The position numbers were made by a program, and so were the translations under genes. Shown here in pieces: positions 46,013 to 57,165 of a stretch of DNA of 64,000 bases. The stretch is from Apostichopus japonicus (Eukaryota > Echinodermata > Holothuroidea > Aspidochirotida > Stichopodidae), in the NCBI RefSeq assembly GCF_037975245.1, contig NC_092581.1, positions 198,501 through 262,500 of the forward strand, in the 5' to 3' direction. How positions within the stretch are numbered: the stretch's first letter is position 1; each line of letters starts with the position of its first letter. Under the pieces are notes generated by a model. It ran no database searches and was not told where the DNA came from. It saw only the letters and a program-made list of their open reading frames with translations.

Positions 46013-49000
46013 TGTCGGGCATTCGGGCCCTCCATACACTCAATTTCATAATCTAAGGTACCTCCCTCCGACCATCCTATTGATATTATGTGCTATTCGC
46101 CTCATAAGAATAGGAGGATGCTGTTAGAATTGAATGTTATTTTAAGGGGATCCGTAGATACAAATTGGCACCCGTGATCAAATCTCCGTATATTTAACTC
46201 GGTTAGCGTAAAGCTAACTTCTCCCGAGGACCTGAAGTATCATAACCAATAGTGAAATGAAAAATATAATAATATACAATAATAATAAGAACATTAATAT
46301 AAGAAAATGAATAATGACTGGGAGTCATTTTTCCAAGAACAAGAGCCATTTCTGAAATCACGTAAAGGTTGCCACATATTCCAAACTAGTATAAGCGCAT
46401 GAAAAGAAGAACGATAGCCGCCCGTTTTTTCCCTTCAGATCTCAGTACGAGAAACATGTATTTTATTTGTATAATAGAACAACTTTCGTTAATATTTTCC
46501 TACCCTAGCTATATGTCGATTTTACAAAACCTTCATGAAAACAGACTTTTTGAAAATGGATTTTGAAGCTCAGTCAACAATTTAAGAAATGCTTAGGCCT
46601 ACCGTTAAATACTGGCGTCAAAAAATACATTTCGTATTTATTCCAATAAAGATCCACAACGGATAACAATGCTAAGTAGAGTTTACTTAAAGAGAAATAG
46701 AAGCTGCATGTACAGCATGGTCATTTTAAGTATCCAAGTACTTTACAAAGAGATCGAGTTCACCAAAACATCCCTTTTCCTTATCACCTGAGGAAAACCG
46801 TCTTTTATAAATTATAGTAGGCCTACCATACAGCACTTTACATTTGATACAAAAGTTTCTTCTATACAACAGTTTCCCAAAATTTGTATGTGTCGCAATA
46901 GTTTTAAGTTTTAACCAAGGGCAGTACCATTCATAATTTGCATATTACACCAAAATTTACAATCGGCGTCCAGATGGCGGGAAAATGTAACATAATGTTC
47001 AATCTGTTGGGTCGTTCCCATGGTGCGATGAACTTGGGCAAGTTGCCAAGTTCGAATGTCGATGACCTACTTATGTTCCGTGACCAATGTCAATGGGAAT
47101 TATGTGTGTAAAAACTTGTGTTTTTCCACGTGTAATATATATAGAAGTTTTACGTAAGGGGAGCGAATTTCGGGGCGGCTCGTTGATTGTGAGGAAGCAC
47201 TTATCTAATCATCAATTTTTGTGAAAAATATCTTACGTTTTTTTTCTCCAGAAAATGTTTTTGACTAGTAATTGGAAACTCAATGTATCAAGAAGTACTG
47301 AGTCTAGACCTTATCATTGCATTTTGGGGAAGACAGATCTTCAAGTGCAAAATATTGTTTTTTCATTCAAGGTTATCGTGGTTTTCTTGCGAGGTGTATA
47401 CGGCGTAACTTTCGATGTAGGCTTAGAATTAGGATCGGCCGATGCCTACCTAGTTTGCATGAATTTTTACCTAAATTCAATTTAATTTAACGGGAATCAC
47501 TAAGCATGTCGTTAAGACAGGACTCGACTTACTACTAATACTTTAAGTTTAAAAGTTCACAATGAAAAGTTTTTAACTATCAACAAGTCCCCACCTGTTT
47601 GGAACTTCAGACAACAATAATGTAACTTAGGGGCTACATAAATACGGGATTATAAACTACATATATAAGAATAGTACAGATTTATTTATATCGTTAATCG
47701 GCTGTTGTTTACTCCAGAAAATATACTTTCAATACGTACAATATCAATCTTCGTACAAAAGTTCTTAAAAATAAAAAAAGTAGCGAAAGATAACTAGAAA
47801 TGACATCGTGGAACCCCCCCCCCCCGCATTAATAAACGAATCCATTTCATTACAGCATCAACTCTCAAGTACCGAACAGCAGTGTGTAACAGTACCGTAC
47901 CCTATGCTATAATAATATACAGTCCCGTGCGAAGATGGATTTAATTTGATATGCTCCCTTCGGTTTTGGATCAAAAATTATTAAATCGTTATAATTATTA
48001 TCACAAAATGTGGTGAAATGCATAAGGGTGAGATTTTGTACATGGGAACCTTCACAATCATCGTTTGAAGGAAGAATAAATAACGAAAATTTCTGAATAA
48101 CTTTGAGGTCTCGTAACATGCTGAGTTCACTAACGTTCGATATTTGGTGTAGCCTATAGGTCCAAATTACTACGTGAAAAGTTGATTCGTTAATATGTTT
48201 AGGCCAGTGCGTAAATTGATAAGATATTATTCAAACTAAGAACACAGGAACCAGAAATAAACGTGTTTTCTTTTCTCTAATTCAAATAGTAACACGTAGA
48301 TATTTTTATTATGTCCTGGATTCCCTGGAATGATACCGAAACGAATGTAATAACCAGTTGTTTTCCCAATACCGGTAGTAGTTACACATTGCACTGTGAT
48401 CGGGGTTAGTCAAAGCCGGGATCGGGATGCCGGTATTCACTTGACTACCGGGATCCCGCACAACCCTAGTAATGAAATAGCCTATCTTCCCTCAAAATTG
48501 GTACATTGTACTTAATGCAACTCTTCTCATGCATGTAACAAAGGCTTGTATGTATCCTTGTGTATGTATAGGCCCCTGTACTAAACCACCTCAGGAGTTT
48601 CGCGGAAAAAGAAAAAGGATTTCCCAAAAAAAATTTCCAAAGATAAAAAAGATGACGATTGTCCGTACCAAGTAACCATGTGTTTATGAATAGCGAATGG
48701 CCTAACCTACTAGATGTGTTAATGGCCCGAAAAGCGCCAAGAATAGTTACCCAAACTTTCCATCTCAAAAAGTGTCTCAAACAAATCATCCATCTTCAAT
48801 CTTTACCAAAATGTTAATTTTAATACCTAATTCTTACACTCCGACGTTATTTTGTACTTATGTTCAATATAATTCCGTTTATGAACAAATAAAAAATATG
48901 CCGAACTTAGTGTTTAACATCCTTGTTCGTCACTATTATTAACTCCATTCAAGCTCAATTAGAAATTTAAGCTTAGGCCAATCAAACTAAGTAAATAGTG

Positions 49001-49630
49001 ACAACGTAACTAGTGTAGGATTACTGTTTAACGTTTCCAGATTGATATAAAGGAATGATAAGAACTAAAAACAACTCCAATGATGTTTCTAATCATAAAA
49101 AATTGCATTTACTTGTGCAGCATTAATTTGAACAAAAATATAGACCGTATTCAGAGGCCGGTTTCTCAATGTTACAACATAGCGTTAGGCCTAATGCGAC
49201 AGCTATGGATTCGAGGCACATGAAAATCTCAGGTTTGGATGTAGTAACGTTTGGGAAATTTCCAAGCGTCGGTTATGAAAATTAGCGGTCGTCTGGTGTT
49301 ATGTATTAAAGGCAAGCCAGACGCGGAAAAATCAGGAACCGGTGAATAAAAATCACGAAAATCCAAACCGGCAGCTAAAGGGAACTAAGACACGGAATAC
49401 ACTTCATACGATCATATGTCGCGAGTACTGTATGTACGCCTGTAGCTATAGCTGTGCATGCCTGTGAACAACGTTGATCTGTTGATCACTTGCATATAGC
49501 TGACACACTAGCTAATGCCGCGAGCAAACCGCATGTTCGTTGGTCCGTGTGATAGGGTTAAGATAAGTGGTGTAAGCAGAGCTGAAGCTCGAGATAAGCC
49601 CAACCCGAGCTCCCCCGCTTGAGGTCGGGT
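46013..49630. other. Non-coding interior of the 4.8-kb element
   Basis: No exon, transposase or known repeat recognised. A C run lies at 47814-47825 and ACTACCGG/CCGGTA short repeats at 48370-48450. Short open frames near 45612, 47255 and 48466 show no domain. Confidence 0.45.
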
Positions 49631-49670
49631 TGGAAATGCAACTTCGCTGTAAGGGGACTGTTTCCCTAAT

Positions 49671-50309
49671 GTTAAAGATTCTCTATCAGACATTAGTCCA
49701 GCCACATATTACGTATTGTTGTAACATATGGTCTGGTACTAGATATACCAATCTGAATCCCATTTGTATTACACAGAAGAAAGCAGTCCGCCATATAACA
49801 CATGCCAAACCAGAGGGACCACACAAATCCTCTTTTTAAGCGTTCTAAGTTGTTAAAAGCTGATGACATTATTAGAGTTAACCTTGCTACATTTGCTTAT
49901 AAGGCCTGGAATGGACTGTTACCAAATGCTTTTAATGACTACTTAATATGTAACAGTGATATTCATCATTCAAATACCAGATCTTCAGGCAATGCACATT
50001 ATAACAGGTATAATTCTACAATGGGGATGTTATCACTGAGGGCACGTACAATCAAAACTTGGAATTCTCTATCAGGCAATATTACAAATAAACCTTCTGC
50101 AAAATCATTCAGAAGAAACTTTATTCAAAAAATTATTGCATCTTATTAATTGAACATGTTCATATTTTCTTATATATTTAGTTCACTTTTTCCTTTTCTT
50201 AACAGGGAGTCCTCTACTTTGTTAAGCCATCTGAAGATTTTTTAGAGGACTTCCTATCACATTGTATATATTCACGTGATAAAACAAATAAATCAAATCA
50301 AATCAAATT
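49671..50309 (+). pseudogene. LINE C, RT C-terminus and 3' tail (right of the insertion)
   Basis: LYQTLVQPHITYCCNIW resumes the RT thumb directly after the inserted element. A frame change near 49815 follows, then NLATFAYKAWNGLLPNAFND and RARTIKTWNSLSGNITN to a TAA ending at 50149. A short untranslated region ends in an (AATCA)n-type tail at 50284-50309, a tail form common in this LINE group. Confidence 0.88.
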
Positions 50310-50857
50310 TGTGAATAGGACTGCATAATGCAATTTTAGCCTAGTATGTTAATTATTTAATGTCTATTCTCCTCAAGATGAGCTTCATTCTCAAAAGTTA
50401 TACCTGAACTTACATTTTATGCCTATGTTTGCTAGCTGGGTCATCTACTTGGTTAATTTCAGTGGAACAGGTGCCCCCAATGTTTCTTCTCCTCTTTTCT
50501 GCTTGCATGTGTTCCTCTCATTCCTTAATTTGTCCATCAACTTCATGCTCCAGTACTCCTGTTTCAAAAGGAATTATAAATAATATCGAATGCTCTATGT
50601 TCACATACTAGGTAATCACCAATCACAATAAATCCCATTCCAACCCCATAGCTTCAAGCACACACACATCTAATCAAATACAAGCACATGCTGTTTGAAA
50701 GCCGTTATTTCCTATTCACAGTTGGTTTGGTCTACCAAACACTCTGAAATTCTCTACAAAGACAACGATGCACAGAGCTGACCTTGGCAACCTAGCATAA
50801 GGAATTATATTTTACCCAGCCCAGACACAATAGCATGTGCATATCAACATTACTTAC
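50310..50857. other. Unassigned stretch
   Basis: No supported gene or repeat boundary. Confidence 0.4.
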
Positions 50858-51009
50858 TACAGGATGAGCTCCAGGTATATGGCTGCCTTTCCCAGGAACG
50901 GGTACCCCCGCTGCCTCTGAGTAGTGGGCAGTTTAAGTGCAGCTCGTAGATTGCTCAACAGCATGTCCCTTCCCAGTCCTGCTGTCAGTACACTACAACC
51001 AGTTTGTAC
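50858..51009 (-). CDS. Candidate exon of an unrecognised gene
   Basis: A 152-bp open minus-strand segment between a CCTGTAG acceptor and a strong GTAAGT donor encodes LTAGLGRDMLLSNLRAALKL and YPFLGKAAIYLELIL. It is free of stops up to the donor and has coding-like composition. It could belong with the USP-like exons upstream on the same strand or with an unknown gene. No family recognised. Confidence 0.3.
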
Positions 51010-51062
51010 CTACAGGTAATGAAAGAAATTAATGAAAAATAATATGGCACAAAAGAGGGGTA

Positions 51063-51614
51063 TAATTAAGAAGACACTGCAACTGCGTGGCCTCTCCAAA
51101 GACTTTCCAATTCAGGCAGAATATGATCATATCACAACCCTATGAGTATAATGCAAGAAGTAAGACTCCATTTGCTCCAACAAGCCAATGCAGAGATGTA
51201 ATAGTTGCGAATGTCACCATGGATACATTTGTTATTGATTACCATCACAGTAACAAGTTGTGCTTAATGGGTGAAATGAAAAGAAGAAGGGATCACAAGG
51301 TACAATGTCCAGGCAATGAGAGCTGTTCAGCAAAGATGCCCTATTTCGGAGATCATGAACAAAATGGTGGAAAGATTTGTGAATCCAAATTACTTACAGC
51401 TAAGAATCCACTAACGGTCAAATGTCTCACAACTGATGCTGATGGCAAGGCATGTAAAGGGTTCAGTAGTACAATGGCTGTAACTACTCATTCTGAAAGT
51501 GAACTTAACCTGTTAGATCAAGTTCACCTACTCAAGTCACTCCGCAGAGCACTGACTATATTAAAGCAGTATTCTCCTCTATGTTCCTGCAAAAACTGTG
51601 ACTAAGAAGCACTT
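51063..51614 (+). pseudogene. Mutator-like transposase fragment, N-terminal part
   Basis: A 172-codon open frame (51087-51605) includes KTPFAPTSQ, VIDYHHSNKLC, HKVQCPGNESCSA, YFGDHEQNGGKICES and VKCLTTDADGKACKGF. This order (KTPF, ..NKLC, CP, FGDE, LTTDxDxxxFxG) matches a Mutator-like transposase family common in cnidarian and echinoderm genomes. TTDAD probably contributes to the DDE-type active site. The frame ends in a stop just before a LINE insertion. N-terminal sequence upstream of KTPF is short, so the copy is partial. Confidence 0.6.
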
Positions 51615-52240
51615 GACAATCTTATAAATACCTGGGAGAAACCATCACTGATAAATTGGAGTGGGATGAACATGTATAACGTACTCTAGCAAAAACTAAT
51701 CAGCGTATGTTCCTATTACAGAAGCTTAATTTATTCAGACTAGACCAACTCTCATTTCTCTATTCTATATTAAAATCGGCAATCAAGACCACCATTACAT
51801 TCTGTTTAGCAGCGTGGGGTGAAAATACTACTGCTAGAGACATGACCAAGTTAAATAGACTAGTTTCTAAAGCAAGGAAAGTTTGTCGGTCACATTACCT
51901 CAGTTCAGTAGATGAGTTGCTTGTCAGAGTATCACAGAGTAATATGAAGTCAATCATGTCATCCCAACATCCTCTGGGGCATCGGGTAGATTACAGCAAT
52001 CAAACGGGCAGACTAATTGTCATGAGATGCTGAACCGAGAGATACAGGCGTTCTTTCTTGCAAAGGGCTATTCTCAATCTTGCCAATGAATTATGTAGGA
52101 AATAGGCCAAATATATGTGTCAGAACATGGACTTAGTAGTCTTAATTTTTCGTTTTAAGAATCAGATTTTTATGTATTTCGATGTATTTATGAATGTCAA
52201 TTTTTATGGTCAATAAAGATCCTTATATCTTAAATATCAA
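51615..52240 (+). mobile_element. 5'-truncated LINE inserted in the Mutator-like fragment
   Basis: YLGETITDKLEWDEHV and FLYSILKSAIKTTITFCLAAWGE are the RT C-terminal region of a non-LTR retrotransposon. The copy begins mid-RT and ends with TCAATAAAGATCCTTATATC. An 8-bp duplication AAGCACTT lies at 51607-51614 and 52241-52248, typical of a truncated target-primed insertion. Stops interrupt the frame. Confidence 0.8.
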
Positions 52241-52830
52241 AAGCACTTTATCAACATGTTTAGACTGCCTTGCAAAGTACTACAGTGGAAATCATTCACA
52301 TTGCCCAAAGCATTCATTTGTATGCAAGAGGCCAGGAAGTACACATTTCCATGTATGCCAAATGTTACAAAGGGTTCTCTGCTAATATCGCACACTGACA
52401 GCAGGAAGCTAAACAAAATACCTGAGACACCCACCTGCAGCAAACATTATGGTCCACTCGTTTTGAGACTTAATTCCACTCAAATGTAGATACCGTCAAT
52501 TAGGCTTTCACTGTGACCAATCCAAAACATAGTACCACATTTTCATGCAATGGTCAGTACAGGGACTACAGTTCCATACACATAACATATAATGTGCCTG
52601 GAGAGTCCATAGCCAGGAAGATGGAAGGTGCAGTATTAAAGGTGAGCTCAAATAGTCCATATATCCAGACTCTGAAATAGATGCAAAGAAAACAGCAATG
52701 TGATGAATTACGTAAGAGAGGCAGCTAGAGCATACAGAAGGAAGAGAGCACAACTCAGAGAGAGAAAGTACAAGCTACATGGTAGAACTATAAACATAAA
52801 CCAGTCCAGTATCTATAAGAAAGATCAACT
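52241..52830 (+). pseudogene. Mutator-like transposase fragment, C-terminal part
   Basis: Directly after the LINE, LSTCLDCLAKYYSGNHSHCP then KHSFVC matches the CYxGN...C.K.SFVC region that follows the preceding fragment in the same family. Near 52700-52790, REAARAYRRKRAQLRERKYK is like the basic tail of these proteins. Stops and shifts lie between. Confidence 0.5.
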
Positions 52831-54679
52831 GATTCATGACCAGTTACTCTAGGATGAAAAACTACACTGATGATAAAGATGACAATATTTATCAGTGATG
52901 CCAGTAATTTGTAAACTGAGTCTATCCACACTCACTGTTATGAGTTAAAACAGTATCACTCATTCAGGGAAGTAGGCAATCAAGCTGATGACCATAAACT
53001 TGGCAAGTGCCATCAAACTTTCAAGGCTTTCTGCTGTGTTGCACTGCAAGATACTGTTGAGAGATGTGACATCTCTCTCCACATGTAGGCTGTTGTGGCA
53101 TATGTAGGAGATGTCAAATGGTTTGGTCCTTAAGATTTCTTTACTTTGCACAATACTTTGAAGAGCATATATGTCAGAATGTGGACTCTGCTGTTAGCAT
53201 TGTGAAAATAATGCCATATGCTGGTGCCCCTGGCTTACTGATGGTGTAGGCACCTGTCCACATTCTGCATCCCTTTGTGTAACTTGCTGGGGCTAACGTA
53301 TGTTTTGCCAACTTTTCATTTATGTCATCAGCCCATGCCATCCAATCTGAAATTGCAAAGGTGTGAGCTTTCCAGTTACATATTTCTAAATGTATATAGG
53401 CCTAAGCTTATTCTGAATGCAGCTTGGGGCTCAGTTCAGCTGATTCTTACACCACATTGAGTAGTAATATATGCTTTTAAACTTCTGACTGTCACTTTTG
53501 CTCTACTAGGTACACTGCACAGAGAAGGCTACTCACCAGATGAACAACTTCACTATCAAATAAGCTACATGTACTACTTAGTGAGTGTAAGTCTGTGATG
53601 GTATAAGCTCTGAGGTGATGGGTATTACTTTCACTTTTCCCCTTTGAGGTAGCTGAGAGGTTTTTCACACCTACCCATGCAATCATCCCATTCTTTATCA
53701 TAAAGTTGAAATTTGATTTCTTCTTGAATATGAAACTTTTTCCTAATTTTAAGTTGCTAACTCTTCAAACTCAAAAACTTGTTTCTGATCTTTTATGGTG
53801 AGATCATAGATGTGAGGAGTTCATAAATACTGATTTAGTTTCAGAACCAATTCTACATGTTAATCTTCTTACAACTGTTTATTCAACATCTATGAGAAAA
53901 GGTTTCCTCATGTAAGTGAATGAGGTGTCAATGTTCCAAAAGTTTATTGAACCTCTCTGTCCAGCACATTTTCGGCATTTATATGTAAAATTCCACCTGT
54001 TTTCTGCCATACTTCCTCTGTTGGAAATGGTGTAGTGCAACCCTGCATTTCTGTACTGTAAAGAAAGAAAAAATAGATAACTAAAATCCTGGTTATCAGT
54101 ACTGAAGGGCTCATTTATTAAAATTACAACTCATTATTCTTAATCGTAGTTCACCATAAACATAGATTGAAAAACAGATCTTGTCTCTTACTATTTTCAT
54201 AACCAGAACTGCATGTGGATTCCTAACATAGTTAACGATCAGCTATCTGCAGTATTCTGTTCGTAAGGTGTTTGTGTAATGCGGCTGAGCAAGAGTCTTT
54301 CCAGTAAAGCTGTTGGAAAAGGGAAGATCACTAATGGAGTAAATGAAAAGAATTAAATGATACCTTAAATAACTGTTGACTAGCTGATAAACATATTTAT
54401 ATTCTTAAATGCAATTTCCCCAGATTAGTGATAGTAATATACCTAACATGTGTTCATCCGTGGGTGCGAAAGCAATTATTTACTCTGTCACTGTGAATTT
54501 CCCTCATGCAGTGGCATTGCTGGCACGACTCTTGCTCAACAGTGTTCGTGTTACATTTGCAAAGAAAAAGTTAAGCTTACCTTCTAAAAGGTTAAGTTAA
54601 CCTTAAAAGTGCTAGTTCAAAAAGGTTAAGGAGATTGGCTTCTGCAATTGCGTAGGCCTAAGCACACATACTTTATGCT
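52831..54679. other. Region with weak minus-strand frames
   Basis: 53151-52960 (minus) gives an open frame with ILRTKPFDISYICHNSLHVE and LQCNTAESLESLMALAKF, and 53701-53492 (minus) gives AWVGVKNLSATSKGK. Both have non-random composition but no family I recognise and no clear splice pair. Repeated AGGTTAAG/CCTTAAAAG short inverted units occur at 54570-54635. Confidence 0.3.
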
Positions 54680-55400
54680 TGACCTTATTAGTTTAGATTA
54701 GTTTAGTAAAGAAAAAGGATCAGGAGGGACACTCAAGTCCCCATCAAAGACCCTATAGGAGAGGGAAGAAAACTGATGACACAAACGATCAGACCCGATT
54801 ACAATGCTTAAAGTGCTTGTCCAAAGCATTCTTAAACCCATTCACACTACAGTACTTGCAAGTACAACTTTCTCAGGCGAGCCATTCCACTCATTCACAA
54901 CCCTATTAGAAAAAAAGGTATGCCGAATATTAATGCTACTTTGTGACTTGTGGAGTTTAAGACAATGACATCTGGTACAACCACTATTAGCAAACATGAA
55001 AAAGTCAGTGACTATCAAGATACTTAATCAAGATATCACTTTTATGAAACCTACGTTTGAGTTGAATCTTGGACTGCATAATCTAGATCTATGGGAAGAC
55101 TGTCCATGAACTTGTGTTTGAGTTACTTTATTACTCTGAAATTTAGTGACTCTAGCCCTGACTCGTTGCATAACTGGTAATAGTTCCTGAAAACTCCACA
55201 TGAATTGAATATGGACCACTGAATCAAGAACTACTGGAGACTAATAATTCTTCACATCCTTAGCTAGATGAAGTAATGGTTTCTAATACAAACGGTATAC
55301 TTTATCAATCCCGTTCTTGAACCATTGACCCAAAATTGTGTCCTTTCTAGAGAGAAGTATTGAAGGAGAACCGGACGGATGGTGTGCTATTTATAATAAT
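54680..55400 (-). pseudogene. LINE D, RT C-terminus and 3' end
   Basis: The minus strand encodes CLKLHKSQSSINIRHTFFSN and RVVNEWNGSPEKVVLAST with FKNALDKH following in another frame. These are the conserved closing residues of CR1-type LINE reverse transcriptases (RVVxxWNxLPxxVV...FKxxLD). Upstream, LPVMQRVRARVTK matches LLExVQRRATK. Downstream, GACTTGAGTGTCCCTCCTGA leads to an (ACTAATCTA)-like tail near 54690-54715. Confidence 0.8.
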
Positions 55401-56089
55401 CCCTCTGCCTAATACAAATACCAAGGTATTTAATTAAAAAATAGTGAATTGCACATAAAGCACCTAAGGCGACACCTTTGTCGCCCTAGGTGAATTCATC
55501 TCTTTTCACAACACTTAGGACGACATAGCATAAACTCACCACTTAGGGCGACGATGGTGATTTAGTGTAATTTCGTCACACTGGACCATTGTTCTCCTGT
55601 ATGTGCACTATTTATAATAATCCCTTTGCAAAGTACATATAGCAAAGAATACAATTAACTAGTTAATTAATTTCACATATACATGTCACCCTATGTGAAA
55701 TTAACTCTTTCCACAACACTTTAAATAAATAAATTGAGAAAGACATAACACCAGAGATCTACAGTCAATATGAAAAGATGCCTGTATACAGTATTTAGAA
55801 CTGCTCAATGGGATCATTACAACTCAAGCTGGACTCTAAACCTGAAAATTTTCAACATATGAATTCTGGCCATTAACTTACATCACTAATAGTTTCAGAA
55901 TTTGACTCCTGTTCATTTGTCAGTTTATTGAGTTATTGTAATGACAGGCTGTTAGCATTACACTCATAAACACACATACTGCTACTTCACAAAAATGCAT
56001 TGTGTTACATATTGAAACAATTTTACATAACACAAAACAGCATGGAATGAAAACAATATGACAAAAACAGGGAGTTTGCAGGAACTCAC
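55401..56089. other. Unassigned stretch with CACTTAGGGCGAC repeats
   Basis: Short repeats of (C)ACTTAGG(G/A)CGAC and their inverse CGCCCTAGGTG occur at 55465-55560. TGCACTATTTATAATAATCCCT occurs twice (55383-55405, 55605-55625). Probably part of an unidentified repeat. Confidence 0.4.
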
Positions 56090-56281
56090 CAGGACTCACA
56101 AAAGCCTTCAAGATCTTTGCAATCTAGACACACCTCAAGGTGCCCCTGCATACTCAAGCATGACATATAGCCCTTGTTACTAGGATATATCGGAATTACT
56201 GGATAGGAGTTTGCCCGACAGTGCCAAGTCTCATTGCAGGAAGTCCACTTCATCTCATTTGTTGTATGTAAGAAGAAGTAC
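56090..56281 (-). CDS. USP-like deubiquitinase exon, zinc-finger region
   Basis: A 192-bp exon with acceptor TTCCTTTCCAG and donor TCCTG|GTGAGT is open throughout. It encodes MKWTSCNETWHCRANSYPVI, PIYPSNKGYMSCLSMQGHLE and CKDLEGFCES. The order CxxC, then I-P-I-P, then CL, then LEGF.CE(C) follows the USP (peptidase C19) insertion where two CxxC pairs bind zinc and the hydrophobic IPI strand lies between. The next exon would supply the last Cys of the second pair. The catalytic His box was not found downstream in this window. Confidence 0.55.
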
Positions 56282-56974
56282 CTGGAAAGGAAAAAATAAG
56301 TTACTCATTACAACAATGTTGCATTTCTATTGCAATTCCCATTTGTTCCTTTACCCTCTGGATTATCAGGTATAAATGAAAACTTTCATTCAGCTTTTAC
56401 TTAAAATTATCAGAATTATTATTAAGAGCAACAAACTTATCAATCAGATACAGACTATCATCTAAACCCAGCCTTACAAAATGTGCATCCTCATTGTATT
56501 GATGCAAGTTTATCAGTCAGATCTAACTGGTGCCATAATACCTCTTTCAAAAATGACTAATTCCCTGCAAACCTAAGCAAATTCCCAATCAGTTTCAATG
56601 TTAAAGGTAGTCTGTATATGCCCCAAATTATAGGATGCTATAATTGCTAGAAGTTTTCAACAAGTTACTTTCATGGAGGCCCTTAGTCCAAATTGTTCTC
56701 AGACATTCTTAATGAACACACAAGATGACTGAATGTCCCCGTGAGGTAAATTTCATCAAAAGTGGTAATAAAAACAGTTTATAGAATTTTGACCAAAGGT
56801 GACCATATTTGAATATTTGCATATTTTGGGCCAACATGGCATAATTTTAAATAATATATTGAAAAGTTCACTTATTTTTGTTTGTGTTGCTTTGATGCTT
56901 TTCACAGAACGATCTATATCTCTTACTCATCTAAAAGTTTGCACTGGCTTTGGTTACAGGAAGTGCATGATGAT

Positions 56975-57165
56975 GTGTAAACTGCACCAAGGAATTCTAA
57001 TGCATCCTCCTGTGCAGTTGAATCAAACTCTGGAAGAATCTGTTTCAACCTTGCGAGACAGGAGGCCCATGAAGTTCAGGTTGAAATTGCGCGGAAGAGA
57101 GCTTTGATTACTTCCATTAATTCAGAGCTATGTCCATTATAGTGTCGAATGATGCTGCAAAGAAG
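56975..57165 (-). pseudogene. USP-like deubiquitinase exon with an in-frame stop
   Basis: After an acceptor (TTTTTTTTTAG) the frame reads SSELMEVIKALFRAIST, a TGA at 57077-57079, then CLARLKQILPEFDS and TAQEDALEFLGAV. QEDALEFL corresponds to the invariant QQDAxEFL motif of ubiquitin-specific proteases, and the helix before it matches in spacing. Both sides of the TGA are in one frame. The catalytic Cys exon should lie upstream (beyond 57.2 kb) but was not recognised. The 3' junction is not resolved; the available GT donors do not fit the next exon's phase, so an exon may be missing between. Confidence 0.55.

Larger units (their letters stand above)
44867..49668. mobile_element. 4.8-kb terminal-inverted-repeat element inserted in LINE C
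   Basis: The left end TAGGGAAACAGTCCCCTTAC continues as ACCGAAGGTGCA. The right end is its reverse complement with two mismatches over 32 bp. Dinucleotide AT flanks both sides (44865-44866 and 49669-49670). Removing the element plus one AT brings the LINE RT frame into register across the junction, supporting these exact limits. The interior has no recognisable transposase and contains a MITE fragment and a LINE 3' end, so this is a large non-autonomous element. An AT duplication is what I recall for ISL2EU-type elements; that class is a guess. Confidence 0.88.

Noticed and set aside
44867-49668. Autonomous transposon with a transposase gene
   Set aside because: No transposase motif or long open frame was found in the interior on either strand.
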